DNA from: an uncultured Anaerolineae bacterium
GTDB taxonomy: Bacteria; Chloroflexota; Anaerolineae; B4-G1; DUEL01
DNA: 6,946 nucleotides
Reading direction: 5' to 3'
Assembly (NCBI GenBank): GCA_937942115.1
Contig: CALDFY010000382.1
Location: 1 to 6,946 of the forward strand
The notes beneath the pieces were generated by a model. The model was not told the DNA's origin. It searched no databases and saw only the letters and a list, made by a program, of their open reading frames with translations. Position numbers and translations under genes: made by a program. This document shows, piece by piece, positions 5,967 through 6,946 of the stretch (positions are counted from its first letter, which is position 1; every line of letters begins with the position of its first letter).

Positions 5967-6536
5967 ATGCTGGAAGATATGGACCTGGAACTGGAGGAGC
6001 CGGTAGAAGAGGAGGCCGAGGAGGCCGGTGAGCGACAGAACCGGACCTTCATCATCCTGGTCGCCGCGATGGGGGGCCTGCTCCTGATCGGCATCATCGC
6101 CTTCTGTGTCTGGCTGCTCACGGTTGGCCGGGGCGTCATATTCGGCGGCCAGGCCGCCGGTGCTCCGACGGCCACCCCGGAGGAGGCAGTGATGGCGGCG
6201 GCGGAGACCGCCACCGCCGAGGCGGCGCTGGCGCTGGCCCAAGCCTCCCCCGAGCCGACGGCGACCCCGACCCCTTCCCCAACGCCGGTCCCGCCTTCGC
6301 CGACCCCGCCGCCCACCATTGCCGCGCCCCAGGCGACGCCGACCCCCTGGGTGACGCCCGCTGCGGCGGCCACCAGCCCGCCCGCGGCGCGTGCGGCCTC
6401 CCCCACGCCCACCATGACCCCCAGTCCGCCCGCCCAGACCGGCATCGGGGCCTACACCGCGATCATCCTGGCCGCCGGGCTGATCATCCTGCTGGTCATC
6501 TCCCGCCGCCTGCGGACGGCCCCCGACCGTTCGTAG
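5967..6536 (+). CDS. Two-TM membrane protein with acidic N-terminus and Pro/Thr-rich linker
   Basis: No named family is recognised. The 189-residue protein has a strongly acidic N-terminus (residues 1-23, mostly Glu/Asp), a hydrophobic segment at about 28-52, a low-complexity Ala/Pro/Thr/Ser linker at about 62-156 with repeated TPTP/TPSP units, and a second hydrophobic segment at about 163-178 followed by RRLR. The likely topology is both ends in the cytoplasm and the linker outside. The C-terminus looks like a sortase-type anchor (AQTG, hydrophobic run, basic tail) but lacks LPxTG, so a plain membrane anchor is more likely. AAGGAG (5955-5960), six bases before the ATG, strongly supports the start. 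The last two sense codons and the stop (CGT TCG TAG) coincide with the start of a partial copy of the 34-bp repeat downstream. It could scaffold or tether a partner at the membrane; this is inference only. Confidence 0.82.
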   Translation: MLEDMDLELEEPVEEEAEEAGERQNRTFIILVAAMGGLLLIGIIAFCVWLLTVGRGVIFGGQAAGAPTATPEEAVMAAAETATAEAALALAQASPEPTATPTPSPTPVPPSPTPPPTIAAPQATPTPWVTPAAAATSPPAARAASPTPTMTPSPPAQTGIGAYTAIILAAGLIILLVISRRLRTAPDRS

Positions 6537-6727
6537 TTAGCCACAGACGTTCGTAGTCAGCCACGGAGCGCAGCGGAGTGGCGTTCGTAGTCAGCCCCGC
6601 AGCGCAGCGGAGTGGCGTTCGTAGTCAGCCACGCAGCGTAGCGGAGTGGCGTCCAAACGGCACTCCACTTCGTTTCGTGCCTGACTACGAACCGTTCGTA
6701 GTCAGCCCCGCAGCGCAGCGGAGTGGC
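6529..6727. repeat. Cluster of 34-bp repeats, including one inverted copy
   Basis: Three head-to-tail copies lie at 6549-6582, 6583-6616 and 6617-6650. Each begins GTTCGTAGTCAGCC and ends AGCGGAGTGGC, with variation only at unit positions 15, 18 and 23. A diverged inverted copy is at 6659-6692 (28 of 34 bases match the third copy), and one more direct copy at 6694-6727 is identical to the second. A truncated 20-base copy at 6529-6548 overlaps the end of the preceding gene. Each unit can form an imperfect hairpin (GCCAC/GTGGC outer arms in copies 1 and 3). No coding region is supported between 6537 and 6751, and these repeats account for nearly all of that stretch. There are no unique spacers, so it is not a CRISPR array. 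Confidence 0.88.
6681..6705. repeat. Near-perfect palindrome at the junction of inverted and direct repeat copies
   Basis: CTGACTACGAAC (6681-6692) and GTTCGTAGTCAG (6694-6705) are exact reverse complements around a single central base. Imperfect pairing continues outward over the rest of both 34-bp copies, so the DNA or RNA could form a long hairpin or cruciform. No T-run follows. Confidence 0.75.
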
Positions 6728-6751
6728 GTCTGACTTCAAGAAAGGAGCATC

Positions 6752-6946
6752 ATGCCTCCCTACCGCCTTTTCGGGTTGGGCCTTCTGTTAGGTGTGCTGG
6801 GGGCTCTGGTGGGGATGGCCCTCTCCTGCCCTCCGACCGATGCCTCTCCCCCTCCTCCCGCCGCAGACATCGCCGGGGGAGGAGAGGCTATTTTCCCCGA
6901 CCCCCGCTGGCTGGGCCTGATCCGCGCCCGGGACGCCTCCGGAATC
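6752..6946 (+). CDS. Exported protein, N-terminal fragment (runs off window)
   Basis: The first 65 codons of an open frame that continues past the window edge. AAAGGAG (6741-6747), four bases before the ATG, is a strong ribosome binding site. The N-terminus has an MPPYR head, a hydrophobic core at about 6-24 (Leu/Gly/Val/Ala) and then SCPPTDASPPPP, so it looks like a Sec signal peptide or membrane anchor leading into a Pro-rich region. Cys26 in MALSC is a weak lipobox-like site. The visible mature part, including IFPDPRWLGLIRARD, matches no family I recognise. It could be co-transcribed with the membrane protein upstream, although the repeat cluster separates them. Confidence 0.7.
   Translation, partial: MPPYRLFGLGLLLGVLGALVGMALSCPPTDASPPPPAADIAGGGEAIFPDPRWLGLIRARDASGI

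Noticed and set aside
5792..6445. 217-codon minus-strand frame opposite the membrane protein
   Set aside because: Its Ala/Gly/Val/Ser-rich translation is the mirror of the Pro/Thr-rich linker codons, and the + strand gene has a strong ribosome binding site.
6549..6727. CRISPR array
   Set aside because: The units are contiguous with no unique spacers, one copy is inverted, and no cas gene is visible.
6557..6739. 60-codon minus-strand frame in the repeat cluster
   Set aside because: Its sequence is simply the 34-bp repeats read in reverse; no ribosome binding site or domain supports it.

Overview
The window is GC-rich and gene-dense, and every supported gene is on the + strand. An acyl-CoA dehydrogenase, a CoA-type NUDIX hydrolase, an orphan MutL/GlmL-like ASKHA protein and a membrane protein with a Pro/Thr-rich 'TPTP' linker together suggest a Chloroflexota bacterium, probably near Anaerolineae. 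That assignment is inferred from gene style and is not backed by any marker gene in the window.

Layout. (1) 30-1172: acyl-CoA dehydrogenase. (2) 1176-1207: a perfect 13-bp stem-loop four bases after its stop codon. (3) 1249-1830: NUDIX hydrolase of the CoA-pyrophosphatase type. (4) 1828-1870: a perfect 20-bp stem that includes the NUDIX stop codon and probably ends the transcript. (5) 1880-1907: a good sigma-70-like promoter, followed by a small 5'-UTR hairpin. (6) 1948-3015: M42 metallo-aminopeptidase. (7) 3049-4803: MutL/GlmL-like ASKHA protein with a beta-rich C-terminal extension. (8) 4809-5876: an unnamed protein with sandwich-hybrid-like N-terminal motifs and a C-terminal KOW-like motif, beginning 5 bases after the previous stop. 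(9) 5967-6536: acidic, two-membrane-segment protein with a Pro/Thr-rich linker. (10) 6529-6727: a cluster of 34-bp repeats with one inverted copy; a partial copy supplies the previous gene's stop codon. (11) 6752-6946: the first 65 codons of an exported protein cut by the window edge.

How it may work together. The first two genes share a coenzyme A theme: acyl-CoA oxidation and CoA pyrophosphate hydrolysis. The promoter at 1880-1907 probably starts a new unit of M42 peptidase, MutL-like protein and KOW-like protein, perhaps extending into the membrane and exported proteins. No glutamate mutase subunit or other B12-dependent mutase is visible, so the MutL-like name should not be read as glutamate fermentation. 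The tightly paired MutL-like and KOW-like genes are the best candidate here for an undescribed system. The second theme is structured or repetitive DNA placed at, or within a few bases of, the stop codons of most genes.
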